Source: Methanomassiliicoccales archaeon (lineage in GTDB: Archaea > Thermoplasmatota > Thermoplasmata > Methanomassiliicoccales > JAAEEP01). Taken from it: DNA of 64,000 bases. Shown here piece after piece: positions 52,282 to 62,072 of the stretch. Position 1 is the stretch's first letter. Each line of letters opens with the position of its first letter. The stretch is taken from positions 1-64,000 of the forward strand of contig JAAEEP010000001.1 of NCBI GenBank assembly GCA_013415695.1, read 5' to 3'. Under the pieces are notes generated by a model that was not told where the DNA came from, did no database searches, and was given only the letters and a program-made list of their open reading frames with translations. A program made the translations under genes and the position numbers.

Positions 52282-53067
52282 ATGCTTATCGTGAGCGAGA
52301 GGATTAACGGGCAGTTCGCCTCGGTGGGCCAGGCCATTGATCGAAGGGATGCGAAGATAATACAGGACCTTGCCCTCAAGCAGGTTGAGTGCGGGGCAAA
52401 CTACCTCGACATCAACACGGGTCCTGGGAGGGACGATGCACCAGCCTGCATGGAATGGCTGGTGAAGACGGTCCAAGAGGTGGTGGACACACCTCTCTGC
52501 CTCGATTCCCCCGGTCCAAAGACAATGGAAGCTGGCCTCAAGGCCTGCGAGGGAAAGCCCATCATGAACAGCACCACTGCTGAAGTGAAGAAGATGGAGA
52601 GATTCTTCCCCCTGGCGGTTGAGTACGATGCTGATATTGTCTGTCTTACAATCAGTGAGAAGGGCATACCGAATGATTCTGACTCCAGGACCGAGCTGGC
52701 AATGCTGTTGATGACCACCGCAATGGAATATGGAGTGATGCCGGAGAAGATATTCCTCGATCCAGTCATACTACCGGTAGGCGCTGCTCAGGATCAGGGC
52801 AAGGTCGTCATCAGATCCATCCAGCAATTCCAGATTCTAAACGACCCCGCCCCCAGGACCATTGTGGGATTAAGCAACATCTCAAATATGGCGAAGGAGA
52901 GAAGTCTTCTCAACCGGAGCTTCCTTGCCATGCTTATGGGGACCGGATTGACTGCAGCCATAATGGACCCAGAGGACCGGGAACTGATGAAAATAGTCAA
53001 GGCGGGAGAGATCCTGCTGAATGAGAAGCTATACTGCGACGATTTCCTGATGAATCTGAGGGATTGA
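52282..53067 (+). CDS. acsE: methyl-THF:corrinoid iron-sulfur protein methyltransferase
   Basis: The 261-residue TIM-barrel protein of the pterin-binding family moves the methyl group of 5-methyl-THF to Co(I) of the corrinoid Fe-S protein. It has [12 protein letters not shown], the pterin-binding [26 protein letters not shown] and the asparagine motif [21 protein letters not shown], and length equal to Moorella AcsE. The archaeal counterpart MtrH uses tetrahydromethanopterin and is different in sequence, so this supports THF use. It is followed by a DUF6485 gene. Confidence 0.93.
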   Translation: MLIVSERINGQFASVGQAIDRRDAKIIQDLALKQVECGANYLDINTGPGRDDAPACMEWLVKTVQEVVDTPLCLDSPGPKTMEAGLKACEGKPIMNSTTAEVKKMERFFPLAVEYDADIVCLTISEKGIPNDSDSRTELAMLLMTTAMEYGVMPEKIFLDPVILPVGAAQDQGKVVIRSIQQFQILNDPAPRTIVGLSNISNMAKERSLLNRSFLAMLMGTGLTAAIMDPEDRELMKIVKAGEILLNEKLYCDDFLMNLRD

Positions 53068-53068
53068 G

Positions 53069-53266
53069 ATGGTTGAGTGTCCCAATGTGGATATAAATAT
53101 GGGACAGTGCAACTGCAGCTATCCCTACTGCGACAGAAAGGGAAAGTGCTGCGAGTGCATCAGGTACCACCGCTCTCGCGGGGAGCTACCCGGATGCTAC
53201 TTTCCGGATGATGTGGAGAGAACCTACGACAGGTCTATTGAGAGGTTCATAGAGTTGAATTCATGA
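53069..53266 (+). CDS. DUF6485 cysteine-rich small protein
   Basis: The 65-residue protein has seven to nine cysteines in [20 protein letters not shown] and [20 protein letters not shown], as in the DUF6485 family. It begins one base after the acsE stop, in the same operon. Its function is unknown; a metal- or cluster-binding accessory for the methyl branch is an inference from position. Confidence 0.8.
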   Translation: MVECPNVDINMGQCNCSYPYCDRKGKCCECIRYHRSRGELPGCYFPDDVERTYDRSIERFIELNS

Positions 53267-53277
53267 TCATTCGAGGA

Positions 53278-54195
53278 TTACAACACGGGTCTGGGAAGCA
53301 GTCCCGCCCTTTCCACAATCTCCGGTAGCTTCTTCTCCCAAGCCACGGGCATGATGTGTACGCCGTGTACCCCCTCGATGGTCAGAAGATGATGTATCTG
53401 CTCCACACAGATACTTATGCCCTCCTCCTTGGGATCCTCGGCGCCCTTCATCCGATCGATCAGCTGGTCAGGGACGATCATTCCTGAGACTTTATTCTTC
53501 ATGTAACGGGCAGCTCCCAGGGATTTCAGTGGGACCACTCCGGCCATGATGTGCACCTCTTCATGAAGCCCCCTGGACCTTGCCTCCTTCATATAGCGCT
53601 CGAACCGTTCCATATCAAATATGGCTTGAGTCTGTATGAAGTCAGCACCGGCCTTGACCTTCTTTGCGAGCCTGGTCACTCGGAATTCGAAAGGATCGGC
53701 AAAGGGATTGGCGGCGGCCCCTAGATACACCCTTGGAGCCTCTTTGATATCGGTATCGCCCCAGACCTTTGATTCATCCCTCATCCTTCTAAGCATCATC
53801 AATTGTTGGATTGAGTCCAGATCGTAAACGTTCTTTGATTCCGCCTGATTCCCGAATGTCTGATGATCCCCACTCAAACACAGCAGGTTTCGAACACCCA
53901 GTGCCGAAGCGCCCAATAGATCTGATTGCATGGCAATTCTATTGCGATCTCTGCATGTCATCTGCATAATGGGTTCCACACCTTCCTGAAGGCAGATCAC
54001 GGATGATGCGAGAGAGCTCATTCGAACGATTGCGGTCTGGTTGTCAGTCAGATTAAAGGCATCGGCGAATCCCTTCAGGTGTCGGGCGTGCTCCTGAATG
54101 GAAGACGGGTTGCTGGACATGGGGGGGCCTATCTCTCCAGTCACCACGAACTCCCCTTTGTCGAAGAGCCTCTCGATGTTGCTTCCCGCCTTCAT
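53278..54195 (-). CDS. metF: methylenetetrahydrofolate reductase, catalytic subunit
   Basis: The 305-residue FAD-containing TIM barrel reduces 5,10-methylene-THF to 5-methyl-THF. It has VTGEIGPPMSSNPSSIQEHA near the start, the flavin/folate region LLCLSGDHQTFGN and GADFIQTQAIFDMERFERYM. It overlaps the metV stop as ATGA and ends an operon with metV, mvhD and two HdrA-like genes, the setting known for the MetFV complexes of acetogens. Confidence 0.93.
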   Translation of the reverse strand: MKAGSNIERLFDKGEFVVTGEIGPPMSSNPSSIQEHARHLKGFADAFNLTDNQTAIVRMSSLASSVICLQEGVEPIMQMTCRDRNRIAMQSDLLGASALGVRNLLCLSGDHQTFGNQAESKNVYDLDSIQQLMMLRRMRDESKVWGDTDIKEAPRVYLGAAANPFADPFEFRVTRLAKKVKAGADFIQTQAIFDMERFERYMKEARSRGLHEEVHIMAGVVPLKSLGAARYMKNKVSGMIVPDQLIDRMKGAEDPKEEGISICVEQIHHLLTIEGVHGVHIMPVAWEKKLPEIVERAGLLPRPVL

Positions 54196-54896
54196 TCCAG
54201 ACCCTCCTTCGCCCGCTTCTCATCTTCCGTAAGTAGAGCGTCCTCCCTCATGATCCGCCTTGGACCGCCGCTGCGACTGGGTATCCAGCTCTTGGGCGGT
54301 ATGACATCCTCCATTAGCTTCAAACGATCCAGCCTCTTCAGGCTCTGATAAATCTGATCCCAGGCACAGGGTGTATCGGGATCCACCTCGCATCGGCCCT
54401 CTTGAGAACCTCCGCAAGGTCCATTCAGAAGGCTCTTGGCACATCTGGCAATGGGGCACACCCCGCCCGTGAGATGCAGGACACAGTCACCACAACCGCC
54501 GCATTTCTCGTTCCAGAGACCCTGTTCCTCTGGAGCTCCCATATTCGATGTGTTCAGCCCGGGAACGACCCTGGTATCCGGAAAGAGTTCCTGGACCGTC
54601 TGAGCGCCCACACCGCAGGCGAGTGAAAGAACGCAGTCCACTTCAGCAACAAGGGGTGCTATCTCCCTTACCCATTCCTTCTCGCACTGTCTCTCCAGGG
54701 TGACCTCGCCCACGGTCCAATTCAGCCCCTCGAGATCGGAGTGGATGCGGAGCGCCTCGCTCAGCACGCCGACTTCTTTCTCCCCTCCTGCCAGACAGAT
54801 TGCCACGCAGGACCTGCAGCCAGCGACCAGTATTGAGCCATGTCCAGATAGGTTGTCCATTATCTCCTTCAGAGTCTTCTGTTCACCGATTATCAT
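54192..54896 (-). CDS. metV: methylenetetrahydrofolate reductase zinc/Fe-S subunit MetV
   Basis: The 234-residue MetV-type subunit has an N-terminal CRSCVAICLAGGEKEV and a C-terminal Cys-rich CGGCGDCVLHLTGGVCPIARCAKSLLNGPCGG that binds clusters or zinc and links MetF to its electron donor. ATG 54896 follows GGTGAGAT and is preferred over GTG 54905. Overlaps with mvhD upstream and metF downstream argue for one complex. Confidence 0.9.
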   Translation of the reverse strand: MIIGEQKTLKEIMDNLSGHGSILVAGCRSCVAICLAGGEKEVGVLSEALRIHSDLEGLNWTVGEVTLERQCEKEWVREIAPLVAEVDCVLSLACGVGAQTVQELFPDTRVVPGLNTSNMGAPEEQGLWNEKCGGCGDCVLHLTGGVCPIARCAKSLLNGPCGGSQEGRCEVDPDTPCAWDQIYQSLKRLDRLKLMEDVIPPKSWIPSRSGGPRRIMREDALLTEDEKRAKEGLE

Positions 54897-55305
54897 TGAT
54901 CTCACCTTTCAGAGGGTTTGGTCCTAGTTCATTCACGCGTGCCGTCATCTCCTCCACGATGCGGGGGAATCGCCATCCTTGGTTTGAGGCGATGTTGAAC
55001 ATCTCAACCCTTCGTCCTTCAAGACCAAGAGCATCAAGAATATCCTTTGCCTGCTTCACCCGCTTGCGAGCCTCGTGGTTGCCGTTCACGAAGTTGCAGT
55101 TTCCCTCGAGGCATCCTGCCACGAAAACCGCGTCGGCTCCCTGTCTGAATGCTCTCAATATGTGCAGGACGTCGATCCTGCCTGAGCAGGGCAACCTTAT
55201 GATCATCACTTGCGGCGAATAGCTTCTCCCTTGTCTTCCTGCTAGATCGGCCGAGGCATAGCCACAGTAGGAGCAGCAGAAGCCGACTATCCTGGCTTCT
55301 ATCAC
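54883..55305 (-). CDS. mvhD: MvhD/HdrD-like iron-sulfur electron-transfer subunit
   Basis: The 140-residue protein is of the methyl-viologen-hydrogenase delta-subunit family. It has GFCCSYCGYASAD and MIIRLPCSGRIDVLHILRAFRQGADAVFVAGCLEGNCNF, whose cysteines bind a [2Fe-2S] cluster. MvhD joins HdrA to partner enzymes; here the partner is MetFV. It overlaps the HdrA-like gene and metV. Confidence 0.92.
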   Translation of the reverse strand: MIEARIVGFCCSYCGYASADLAGRQGRSYSPQVMIIRLPCSGRIDVLHILRAFRQGADAVFVAGCLEGNCNFVNGNHEARKRVKQAKDILDALGLEGRRVEMFNIASNQGWRFPRIVEEMTARVNELGPNPLKGEINDNR

Positions 55306-57008
55306 CTTATCGCCCCCCCAGCCAGCACCTTTGTCTGGGAGGATAGTTGATCATCGGTGAAGCAGAAGAGCTGAATGGCCTTGCTGGGGCAAATGGCTAC
55401 GCAGATTCCGCATCCTTGGCACTTGGGAACATCCACCTCTGCCTTGCCCGATTCGCCAATGAACGGGGCCGTATAAGGGCAGCTCCTGACGCAAGTAAGG
55501 CAGGCTGAGCATTTCTCTGGATCGATATCTGCTACTTCCCCCCCTCTCTGGATCCAATTGGACAACATGGCCACCGCACGGGACGCGGCGCTCCTGGCTT
55601 CAAGAACAACCTCCGATGGGAGCTTGTTGGAGATGCCCGAGCCACAAAGGAAGACCCCTTCCCTTATGCTGGCAGCCGGCTTCAGCTTGACCTGGGTGGG
55701 GATGAAGAACCCCTCTTGGTCAACGGGAGTACCGAACACCTTGGCTATCCTCGGAGTGGCCAATGGCCGGGTCACGGTATTGACGACTACCACATCCGCC
55801 TCCAGCGAGATTTTATCACCAAGATGCATGTCGTACACGGTGACCTTGCCAGGTCTATCTGGATCTACAAGTGGTTGATCATCTGTCCTGACGAACCTTA
55901 CCCCCGCGGCCTGAGCTTTGATATAATCCAATTCCAAGAATCCAAAGGCAAGGATATCCCTTGCGATGATGGTGATCTCCGCTTCTGGCATGGCTTCCTT
56001 GATCTTTAAGGCGTTCTGGATGGCCTCTTTGTGAGTTATCCTTCCGGAGCTGGGTTTCTTGCCCTCATCCAAGGTGATCATTATGGTTCTCTCCGGGATG
56101 ACACCTCGGTCCAAGAAGGTCTCTAGATCCCCCTGTGTGATCAATACATACCCGTTGACGATCGATGGAGGCTCCTCGTTGGCCTCCCACGCAATTATCG
56201 CCGCACCAAAGGAGATCTCCTCCATACCCTCAGGAGATCTGATTAGGGCACGGAATTCGCCAGGACTGCCCTGAAAAGCCTCTACTGATGCCTGAGGGTG
56301 AATGTTAACTAGTTGGCTTTCAAGGATCTTGTTCCTCATATCCTCCAGGCGGAATGGGTTGATCCCGTGGTAATTGAATGTGAGCCTCTCTGGTGGAAAG
56401 GGTGAGATGAAATGGATCCTGATACCCTCAGATATCAATTCGTCCGTCGCGACTATCGCGGACATGCCGTTTCCATACACCAATATCTCTTTACTCGGCG
56501 CCTTGATCCTCTCGTAAGGCGCTGGCACAAGGAGCGAACACTTGGCCACCGCTGCCTCGACCAGTTTGGCGGCTTTTTCTGTGGCCTCATCGTATCCATG
56601 TACCAAAGAGCATTGCTCCCTGATGTTGGCAATCTCCACCATATAGGGATTTATCCCCGCCCCCATGGCGATCGCCCTGAAGTGGTCCTCGACGACCTTG
56701 GGGCTGCAACCCGCGATGACGAACCTGTCAAGGTCCGCCTCGATGATCGTTCTTGAAATCGATTCATGACCTTCCCTTGAACACGAGAATTTCAGCGTCT
56801 GGCATTTTTCCACGGATGCAAGGCTGGATGTTCTTTTCTCGATCGATTCGATATCCAGCCTTCCTTGTATGGATCCTCCGCAGTGGCAGAGGAACACTCC
56901 CATCCTCCCTGTGGGCTCCTTCTCCTTCTTGGAGCGAGCCGATCTTGTCCTGGCCGATCTCCCGCTGCTAGACAATGTCACCAGCTCAAGGCTCGAATTG
57001 GAGGTCAT
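55302..57008 (-). CDS. hdrA: HdrA-like flavoprotein/ferredoxin (second subunit)
   Basis: The 568-residue protein begins with the HdrA N-terminal cluster domain (MGVFLCHCGGSIQG; FVIAGCSPK). A Rossmann FAD-type domain follows, with altered dinucleotide loop VYGNGMSAIVA and the end LCGSGISNKLPSEVVLEARSAASRA. Two C-terminal [4Fe-4S] sets come last (CSACLTCVRSCPY; CQGCGICVAICPS). ATG 57008 follows GGAGGGATTGAA and overlaps the previous stop as ATGA. The altered glycine loop suggests that its flavin site may be degenerate. Confidence 0.85.
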   Translation of the reverse strand: MTSNSSLELVTLSSSGRSARTRSARSKKEKEPTGRMGVFLCHCGGSIQGRLDIESIEKRTSSLASVEKCQTLKFSCSREGHESISRTIIEADLDRFVIAGCSPKVVEDHFRAIAMGAGINPYMVEIANIREQCSLVHGYDEATEKAAKLVEAAVAKCSLLVPAPYERIKAPSKEILVYGNGMSAIVATDELISEGIRIHFISPFPPERLTFNYHGINPFRLEDMRNKILESQLVNIHPQASVEAFQGSPGEFRALIRSPEGMEEISFGAAIIAWEANEEPPSIVNGYVLITQGDLETFLDRGVIPERTIMITLDEGKKPSSGRITHKEAIQNALKIKEAMPEAEITIIARDILAFGFLELDYIKAQAAGVRFVRTDDQPLVDPDRPGKVTVYDMHLGDKISLEADVVVVNTVTRPLATPRIAKVFGTPVDQEGFFIPTQVKLKPAASIREGVFLCGSGISNKLPSEVVLEARSAASRAVAMLSNWIQRGGEVADIDPEKCSACLTCVRSCPYTAPFIGESGKAEVDVPKCQGCGICVAICPSKAIQLFCFTDDQLSSQTKVLAGGAIR

Positions 57009-58369
57009 TTCAATCCCTCCAGGAAGCTTGCCGCTTCCCCAGCGGCGGCCGTCCCCTCCATAGCGCTTTCCTCGATGTCCTTGGGTCCAGTGCAGCATCC
57101 TGAAGCGAAGATACCTAGCCTTGAGGTGAGGGATGGCCTCTCGCTGGAAGTCCAAAGGAAACCCGTGGGGGTTATGTCCAGGCCTAGCAATCCCGCCATT
57201 CTGTCAAGGCCATATGGAGGCCTTATGCCGATCGAGAGTATCACCAGGTCGAACTCCTCCTCTATCATATTCTCCGAGGGAAAAACGTACCTCACCTGGG
57301 GCTTGGCAGAATCTGATGAAATGATCTCTGCAGGCCTGGCCCTTACGACCCTCACCTTTTCGTCAATGGCCTCCCATGCAAAAATATCGTCCTCAACCAG
57401 CTCATAGGGCCGCCAGTCCATGATGAAGAAGGTGATCTCAGCCTGAGGATCGATCTCCCGGAGATTGGCGGCAATTCCTCTACTGTACTTGCAGCAGACC
57501 TTGGAGCAGTATTCAGCACCCAACCTCTGATCCCTGGAACCAACGCACTGGATGAAAGCCACTGTCCTCGGATTCTCACCATCAGCTGAAGGCAGCTTCC
57601 CCTCGAGGTTCATAAGCCTCTCCGCATCGAGGGATGTGATCACACCCGGCAGTTCGTCATATCTGTAGCGGGGTTCAAGGATTGGATCGAACGGTTCAAA
57701 TCCCGTTGCAACAATAATTGTGCCCACTTCCATTCGTTTGGTCGATGGTTTCATACTGAGGTCGACTGCCCCATTTGAACAGGCGTCGAAGCATGCTGAG
57801 CAATCCTGATCGTTAAGACTCAGACAACGAGTGGGATCTATCATGTAGGTAAGCGGTACGCCCATGTCAGGGGGGCGTATCGCACTGCCATCCACCGGAC
57901 AGCTTCCTATGCAGGCTCCGCAAGCGGTGCATTTGGCCTCGTCGATATATCTTGGCCTTCTATCGATGGTCACCCTGAACCGCCCTGGTTCGCCCGAGAC
58001 ATTCTTCAGGGTGGAATTTGGAAAAATCCTTATCCTCTGAGATTTGCCGACATTGTAGAGACTGTCAGTAACGAGGCAAACATCGCATCGGACGCATTTG
58101 TCGACGCCCTTGCAGGCCAGTTCTCTAGCCCTTCCACCAATTGCACCTTCACTATCGATGATGTTAACGAATATTCCTCTATCAGCAAGGCTTAGGGCTG
58201 CAGAAATGCCCGCAATCCCCGCTCCAATTACCAGAGCCTGTCTCAGTAGTAGTCTCCCCCCTCTTCCCGTCCATTGCCGCCTTAGAGTTCCCTGAGAGGT
58301 TAGAGATTGACAGGCGGTCAGGCGGGATACCTCAGGAGTATTAAATTCAATATCCAGCTCAGTATACAA
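57005..58369 (-). CDS. hdrA: HdrA-like FAD protein (first gene of MetFV operon)
   Basis: The 454-residue protein has an intact FAD loop VIGAGIAGISAALSLADRG and three cysteine groups (CVRCDVC; CTACGACIGSCPV; CSACFDAC). It also has the HdrA hallmark FIQCVGSRDQRLGAEYCSKVCCKYS. It lacks the N-terminal CxC cluster domain present in the downstream paralogue, so the two together resemble a split and duplicated HdrA. The start is uncertain: TTG 58369 is the only listed-type start upstream of the FAD loop, and a CTG behind GGGGGAG at about 58243 is a less likely option. Confidence 0.85.
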   Translation of the reverse strand: MYTELDIEFNTPEVSRLTACQSLTSQGTLRRQWTGRGGRLLLRQALVIGAGIAGISAALSLADRGIFVNIIDSEGAIGGRARELACKGVDKCVRCDVCLVTDSLYNVGKSQRIRIFPNSTLKNVSGEPGRFRVTIDRRPRYIDEAKCTACGACIGSCPVDGSAIRPPDMGVPLTYMIDPTRCLSLNDQDCSACFDACSNGAVDLSMKPSTKRMEVGTIIVATGFEPFDPILEPRYRYDELPGVITSLDAERLMNLEGKLPSADGENPRTVAFIQCVGSRDQRLGAEYCSKVCCKYSRGIAANLREIDPQAEITFFIMDWRPYELVEDDIFAWEAIDEKVRVVRARPAEIISSDSAKPQVRYVFPSENMIEEEFDLVILSIGIRPPYGLDRMAGLLGLDITPTGFLWTSSERPSLTSRLGIFASGCCTGPKDIEESAMEGTAAAGEAASFLEGLK

Positions 58370-58448
58370 ATAGCTTATGAGAATCCAGGTCCGATATTTT
58401 GACTTCTTGTCTCAAGTGAAGCCGTTAATGGTTTAATGTCCTTTGTCC

Positions 58449-59297
58449 ATGAATGGTTCAATGACCTATGTCGCCTTCACCGTGGATGTCGACCGGGATG
58501 CCAACATACCCTTACAAGGTAAGTTTGGGGGCGTCTCGAGACCGATCGGGGGAGATCACACCCCCAGGTTCTCGTCGTCAGCACGAGGTCTTGAACTCCT
58601 TGTCGATCTGTTGGACGAGATAGGGGTACGAGGGACGTTCTTCCTTGAGGCGAAGGCGGCATCCGAGATCTCCAAGGAGTTATCAATCAGGGATCTGCTG
58701 GCCAAACACGAGATTGCCTGCCATGGATTCGAGCATGAGGATCTTACGGGGAAGGATACGGGAATACCACTATCCAAGGATGATATCTATTTCATTTTGG
58801 AGAACGCGAACGACACCTTGGAGCAACTGACCGGTAGGAAGCCCATTGGGTTCAGAGCCCCATACCTGAATGTGGGTGAGGATGTCCTTGATGTGGTTCA
58901 TGAGGTCGGATTCGAATACGACTCCTCCCTCACCAAGGATCTCTCGGATCATCCGGTCTCGCCTTGGCTTCTACCTAACGAACTGATTGAGGTGCCACTT
59001 GCCATCGGCAAGGATGTGCAAGGGAAGCGCATCTACTCATACCTCTGGGCCATGCACGAGGAAAAGAGGGTTCCGGGCGACTATATACGAATGATGGAGA
59101 GAGCTGGAGGAGGTTTTCTTGTCCTGGCAACCCACTCCTGGCATCTGGTGGAGACCTTCTTGAGAGGAAAGTTGGACTCCGAGCAGGTGAAGAGAGCCCT
59201 TGTTTCAGTCCGATCCGTGCTGGAAGGGGCTTTGGACCTAGAGTTGGAGTTCCTTTCGATTGAGGATTTCCTGATACGGCATATGGGGAGGGATTGA
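58449..59297 (+). CDS. polysaccharide deacetylase (NodB family)
   Basis: The 282-residue protein has the NodB metal site: the first Asp in FTVDVDRDAN and the His pair in CHGFEHEDLTG, followed by FRAPYLNVGEDVLDV and the closing FLVLATHSWHLVE. Such enzymes remove acetyl or formyl groups from N-acyl sugars. ATG 58449 is chosen over TTG 58443. It starts a rightward pair with the DUF3786 gene, two bases apart. Confidence 0.85.
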   Translation: MNGSMTYVAFTVDVDRDANIPLQGKFGGVSRPIGGDHTPRFSSSARGLELLVDLLDEIGVRGTFFLEAKAASEISKELSIRDLLAKHEIACHGFEHEDLTGKDTGIPLSKDDIYFILENANDTLEQLTGRKPIGFRAPYLNVGEDVLDVVHEVGFEYDSSLTKDLSDHPVSPWLLPNELIEVPLAIGKDVQGKRIYSYLWAMHEEKRVPGDYIRMMERAGGGFLVLATHSWHLVETFLRGKLDSEQVKRALVSVRSVLEGALDLELEFLSIEDFLIRHMGRD

Positions 59298-59298
59298 T

Positions 59299-59964
59299 TT
59301 GACCGCCAAGAGAGGACTGACACCTATAAGTTACGGGACAGCTCTGAAAAAAGCGTGGGATAACATATGCCATCGCGATCCTTCCTTGATCTCGGAGATG
59401 GCGGATGCACCTCTTATCAAAGAAGACATTATCGTCCCTTTCCTCGGCAATAATTATCTCGTAAACTTGAAGAAAAGGAGAATAAACAGGGAGGGGAAAC
59501 CGGTTCCACCATTCATCGCCGTGCTCATTCTGCACTATCTGGTAAGTTGTGGACCACAGACGCCTTCCGGGGAGTTCCTCACATTCAGGGAGATCCCCGG
59601 AGGTGAATTGTACTACCCAGCCTTCAAGAAAAGGGCAATCGATAGGATAACCGAGACATTCGGCAGCGAACCCCAAGAATTGTTGAAGGCCGGTGTGATC
59701 CTGGATGCCAGAAGACTGAGAATGGGGGATGCCTCCATTGAGGTTCGCGCCTTCCCAAAGATCTCGATCGCCATCGTGGTCTGGGAAGGTGATGAGGAGG
59801 TGTCATCCTCCGCCAACATTCTGTTCGACTCGATCGCTCTGGACATTCTACCTATGGAGGACCTGTCAGTGGTGGGAAATCTGGTCGCATCAATACTAGT
59901 GAAACAAATAGAAAGGGGTGAGACCCCTCCTGATGAGAGACCTGAGGTCCAGGGGAGGGGTTGA
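59299..59964 (+). CDS. DUF3786 family protein
   Basis: The 221-residue protein looks like DUF3786: FLGNNYLVNLKKRRIN and PPFIAVLILHYLVSCG near the middle, FREIPGGELYYPAFKKRAIDRI and a C-terminal ISIAIVVWEGDEEVSSSANILFDS. The family is common in acetogens and other anaerobes with Wood-Ljungdahl genes, and its function is unknown. The start is TTG, directly after the deacetylase stop. Confidence 0.8.
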   Translation: MTAKRGLTPISYGTALKKAWDNICHRDPSLISEMADAPLIKEDIIVPFLGNNYLVNLKKRRINREGKPVPPFIAVLILHYLVSCGPQTPSGEFLTFREIPGGELYYPAFKKRAIDRITETFGSEPQELLKAGVILDARRLRMGDASIEVRAFPKISIAIVVWEGDEEVSSSANILFDSIALDILPMEDLSVVGNLVASILVKQIERGETPPDERPEVQGRG

Positions 59965-59989
59965 AAGATGGCCCCTGTGGGGAAGATGT

Positions 59990-61747
59990 TTAGAAGAGCC
60001 CCGTTATGTTGCCATTCTCATCGATGTCGATGTTCATGAAGGCGGGCTTTGTAGCTAGTCCAGGCATTGTGCTCATCTTGCCCAGCAAGGGATAGATGAA
60101 TCCCGCTCCCACACTGGCCCGCACCTCTCTTATGGGCACGGTGAATCCCTTGGGCACTCCCTTCAGGTCAGGGTCATGACTTAGGCTTAGATGGGTCTTG
60201 GCCATGCACATGGGAAGTTTCCCGAACCCTGCCTTCTCGTAGGCGGAAATCTGCTTCTCGGCGAGCGGTTCGTAAGTCACCCCATCCGCCCCGTAGATCT
60301 CCGTGACTATGGTCTCTATCTTCTCCTTGATGGACAGATCCAATGGATACAGGAATTCGAAGTTGGAGGGCTTCTCGCACGCTTCGACCACTTTCTCCGC
60401 AAGGGCTCTAGCGCCCTTCCCCCCATCGGCCCAATGGGAGCTCTTAACAGCGTCCTCAGCCCCTTGTGATTGGGCGTATTTCCTGACCAGTTCCAGTTCT
60501 GCGTCGGTATCCGTCGCGAAGGCGTTGACTGCCACGACCACGGGAACGCCGAACTTCAGCGCATTGCGAATGTGGACTCCAAGGTTGCCCAGTCCCTTCT
60601 CCAGGAGATCCAGGTCCTCCTCGATATAGGCCTTGTCCAGGGGCATTCCTGGTTTGACCTGTGGACCGCCTCCGTGCATCTTCAATGCCCTCACGGTCGC
60701 AACCAGAACCACGCAGTTGGGAATGAGTCCAGAGTAGCGACACTTGATGTCAAAGAACTTCTCCATGCCGATGTCAGCACCGAACCCGCTCTCGGTGACG
60801 ACGTAGTCACCCATCTTAAGCGCGATCTGGTCGGCAACGATGCTGCTGTTTCCATGTGCAATATTTGCGAATGGTCCAGCGTGAACGAAGGCTGGCTGTC
60901 CCTCCAGTGTCTGCATGAGGTTGGGCTTTATTGCATCTCTCAGTAGAACGGTCACCGCTCCGGCAACACCGATCCTCTCCAAGTTCACTGGATTGCCCTG
61001 CTTGTCCATTCCGATGACCACCCTGCCGATGCGCTGCCTCATGTCCTGAAGGCCAGTGGTAAGGGCTAGGATGGCCATTAGCTCACTGGCCACGGAGATG
61101 TCGAATCCGGTCTTCCTTGGGAAGACAGGGCTTGGCGAGCCGTCCTTGAGCTTGTCATCATTGAAGCCGACCTTGATCTCCCTTAGGCTTCGATCACAGA
61201 CATCGACCACCCTGTTCCAAGTGATGGTGTCGACATCGATGTCTATGCGGTCCAATCCCCTCTTCTTGAGCTGCTCATCGGTCTGCCGGCTCTCATGAAA
61301 GAGTCGGGTGTCGATTGCAGCTGCAACAAGATTATGAGCCACGGTAATGGCGTGTATGTCGCCGGTCAGGTGGAGATTGAAGTCCTCCATTGATATTACC
61401 TGGCTGTATCCTCCTCCAGCGGCGCCTCCTTTGATATTGAAGGTTGGACCCATGCTGGGCTGCCTTATGCATAAGATCACATTCTTGCCCAGTTCGCTGC
61501 CCATGGCCTGCACCAGCCCGCAGGCTGTGGTGGTCTTCCCTTCGCCGAGCGGCGTGGGGGTGATCGCCGTAACGTCAATGTACTTGCCTTGAGGCCTGTC
61601 AGAGAATTTCTTCAGGACCTCCAGGGGCACCTTGGCCTTGTACCTCCCATAGTACTCCAGATCGTCCTCGGTCAGTCCTATCTTCTCAGCAATCTCAATT
61701 ATTGGTCTAAGGTCCGCCTCTTGGGCTATCTCGAGATCCGATTTCAT
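59990..61747 (-). CDS. fhs: formate-tetrahydrofolate ligase
   Basis: The 585-residue enzyme makes 10-formyl-THF from formate, THF and ATP, the entry step of the methyl branch. It has the ATP loop [12 protein letters not shown] at residues 64-75, [24 protein letters not shown] and the [16 protein letters not shown] region, with normal family length. It is essentially a bacterial-pathway enzyme in an archaeal setting. Its promoter lies in the divergent gap with folD. Confidence 0.97.
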   Translation of the reverse strand: MKSDLEIAQEADLRPIIEIAEKIGLTEDDLEYYGRYKAKVPLEVLKKFSDRPQGKYIDVTAITPTPLGEGKTTTACGLVQAMGSELGKNVILCIRQPSMGPTFNIKGGAAGGGYSQVISMEDFNLHLTGDIHAITVAHNLVAAAIDTRLFHESRQTDEQLKKRGLDRIDIDVDTITWNRVVDVCDRSLREIKVGFNDDKLKDGSPSPVFPRKTGFDISVASELMAILALTTGLQDMRQRIGRVVIGMDKQGNPVNLERIGVAGAVTVLLRDAIKPNLMQTLEGQPAFVHAGPFANIAHGNSSIVADQIALKMGDYVVTESGFGADIGMEKFFDIKCRYSGLIPNCVVLVATVRALKMHGGGPQVKPGMPLDKAYIEEDLDLLEKGLGNLGVHIRNALKFGVPVVVAVNAFATDTDAELELVRKYAQSQGAEDAVKSSHWADGGKGARALAEKVVEACEKPSNFEFLYPLDLSIKEKIETIVTEIYGADGVTYEPLAEKQISAYEKAGFGKLPMCMAKTHLSLSHDPDLKGVPKGFTVPIREVRASVGAGFIYPLLGKMSTMPGLATKPAFMNIDIDENGNITGLF

Positions 61748-62072
61748 TGAAACCCCTTACCTGTTTGGACTCGACGAAAATGGACCTGCCAACCGGCCCG
61801 AGAGAATTGGTACCGGCTTTGGCCGCATCTTCAAATGGAATAACCTTTTCGTCCGTCCCTTGAGGGTGTTTAGAATACCCCGACCTATAAAATCATTATG
61901 CAATACAAATGCCACTCTGAATGCTGGAAAAAACGAAAAACATCCTCACAGCATCGAAGTCATTATTCTTAGTTACGAACCCTATCGATTTCCGCTTTAA
62001 ATGGGTGAGAATACACCGATATCGGCAAAGGGTTAATAAAGGCGTGTTAATTATTGGCAATCTGGTGAATTG
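61748..62072. promoter_or_regulatory. divergent fhs-folD promoter region
   Basis: About 325 bases without a gene. On the plus strand TTAATAAA at about 62032-62039 is a good TATA box for folD. On the minus strand TTTTATAG (complement of 61886-61893) could serve fhs, leaving a leader of about 110 bases. I see no shared palindrome or RNA fold. Confidence 0.5.

Noticed and set aside
57009-57155. N-terminal extension of the second HdrA-like protein
   Set aside because: The extra 49 residues overlap the upstream HdrA-like gene and are Arg/Gly-rich low-complexity; ATG 57008 with GGAGGG and an ATGA overlap is better.
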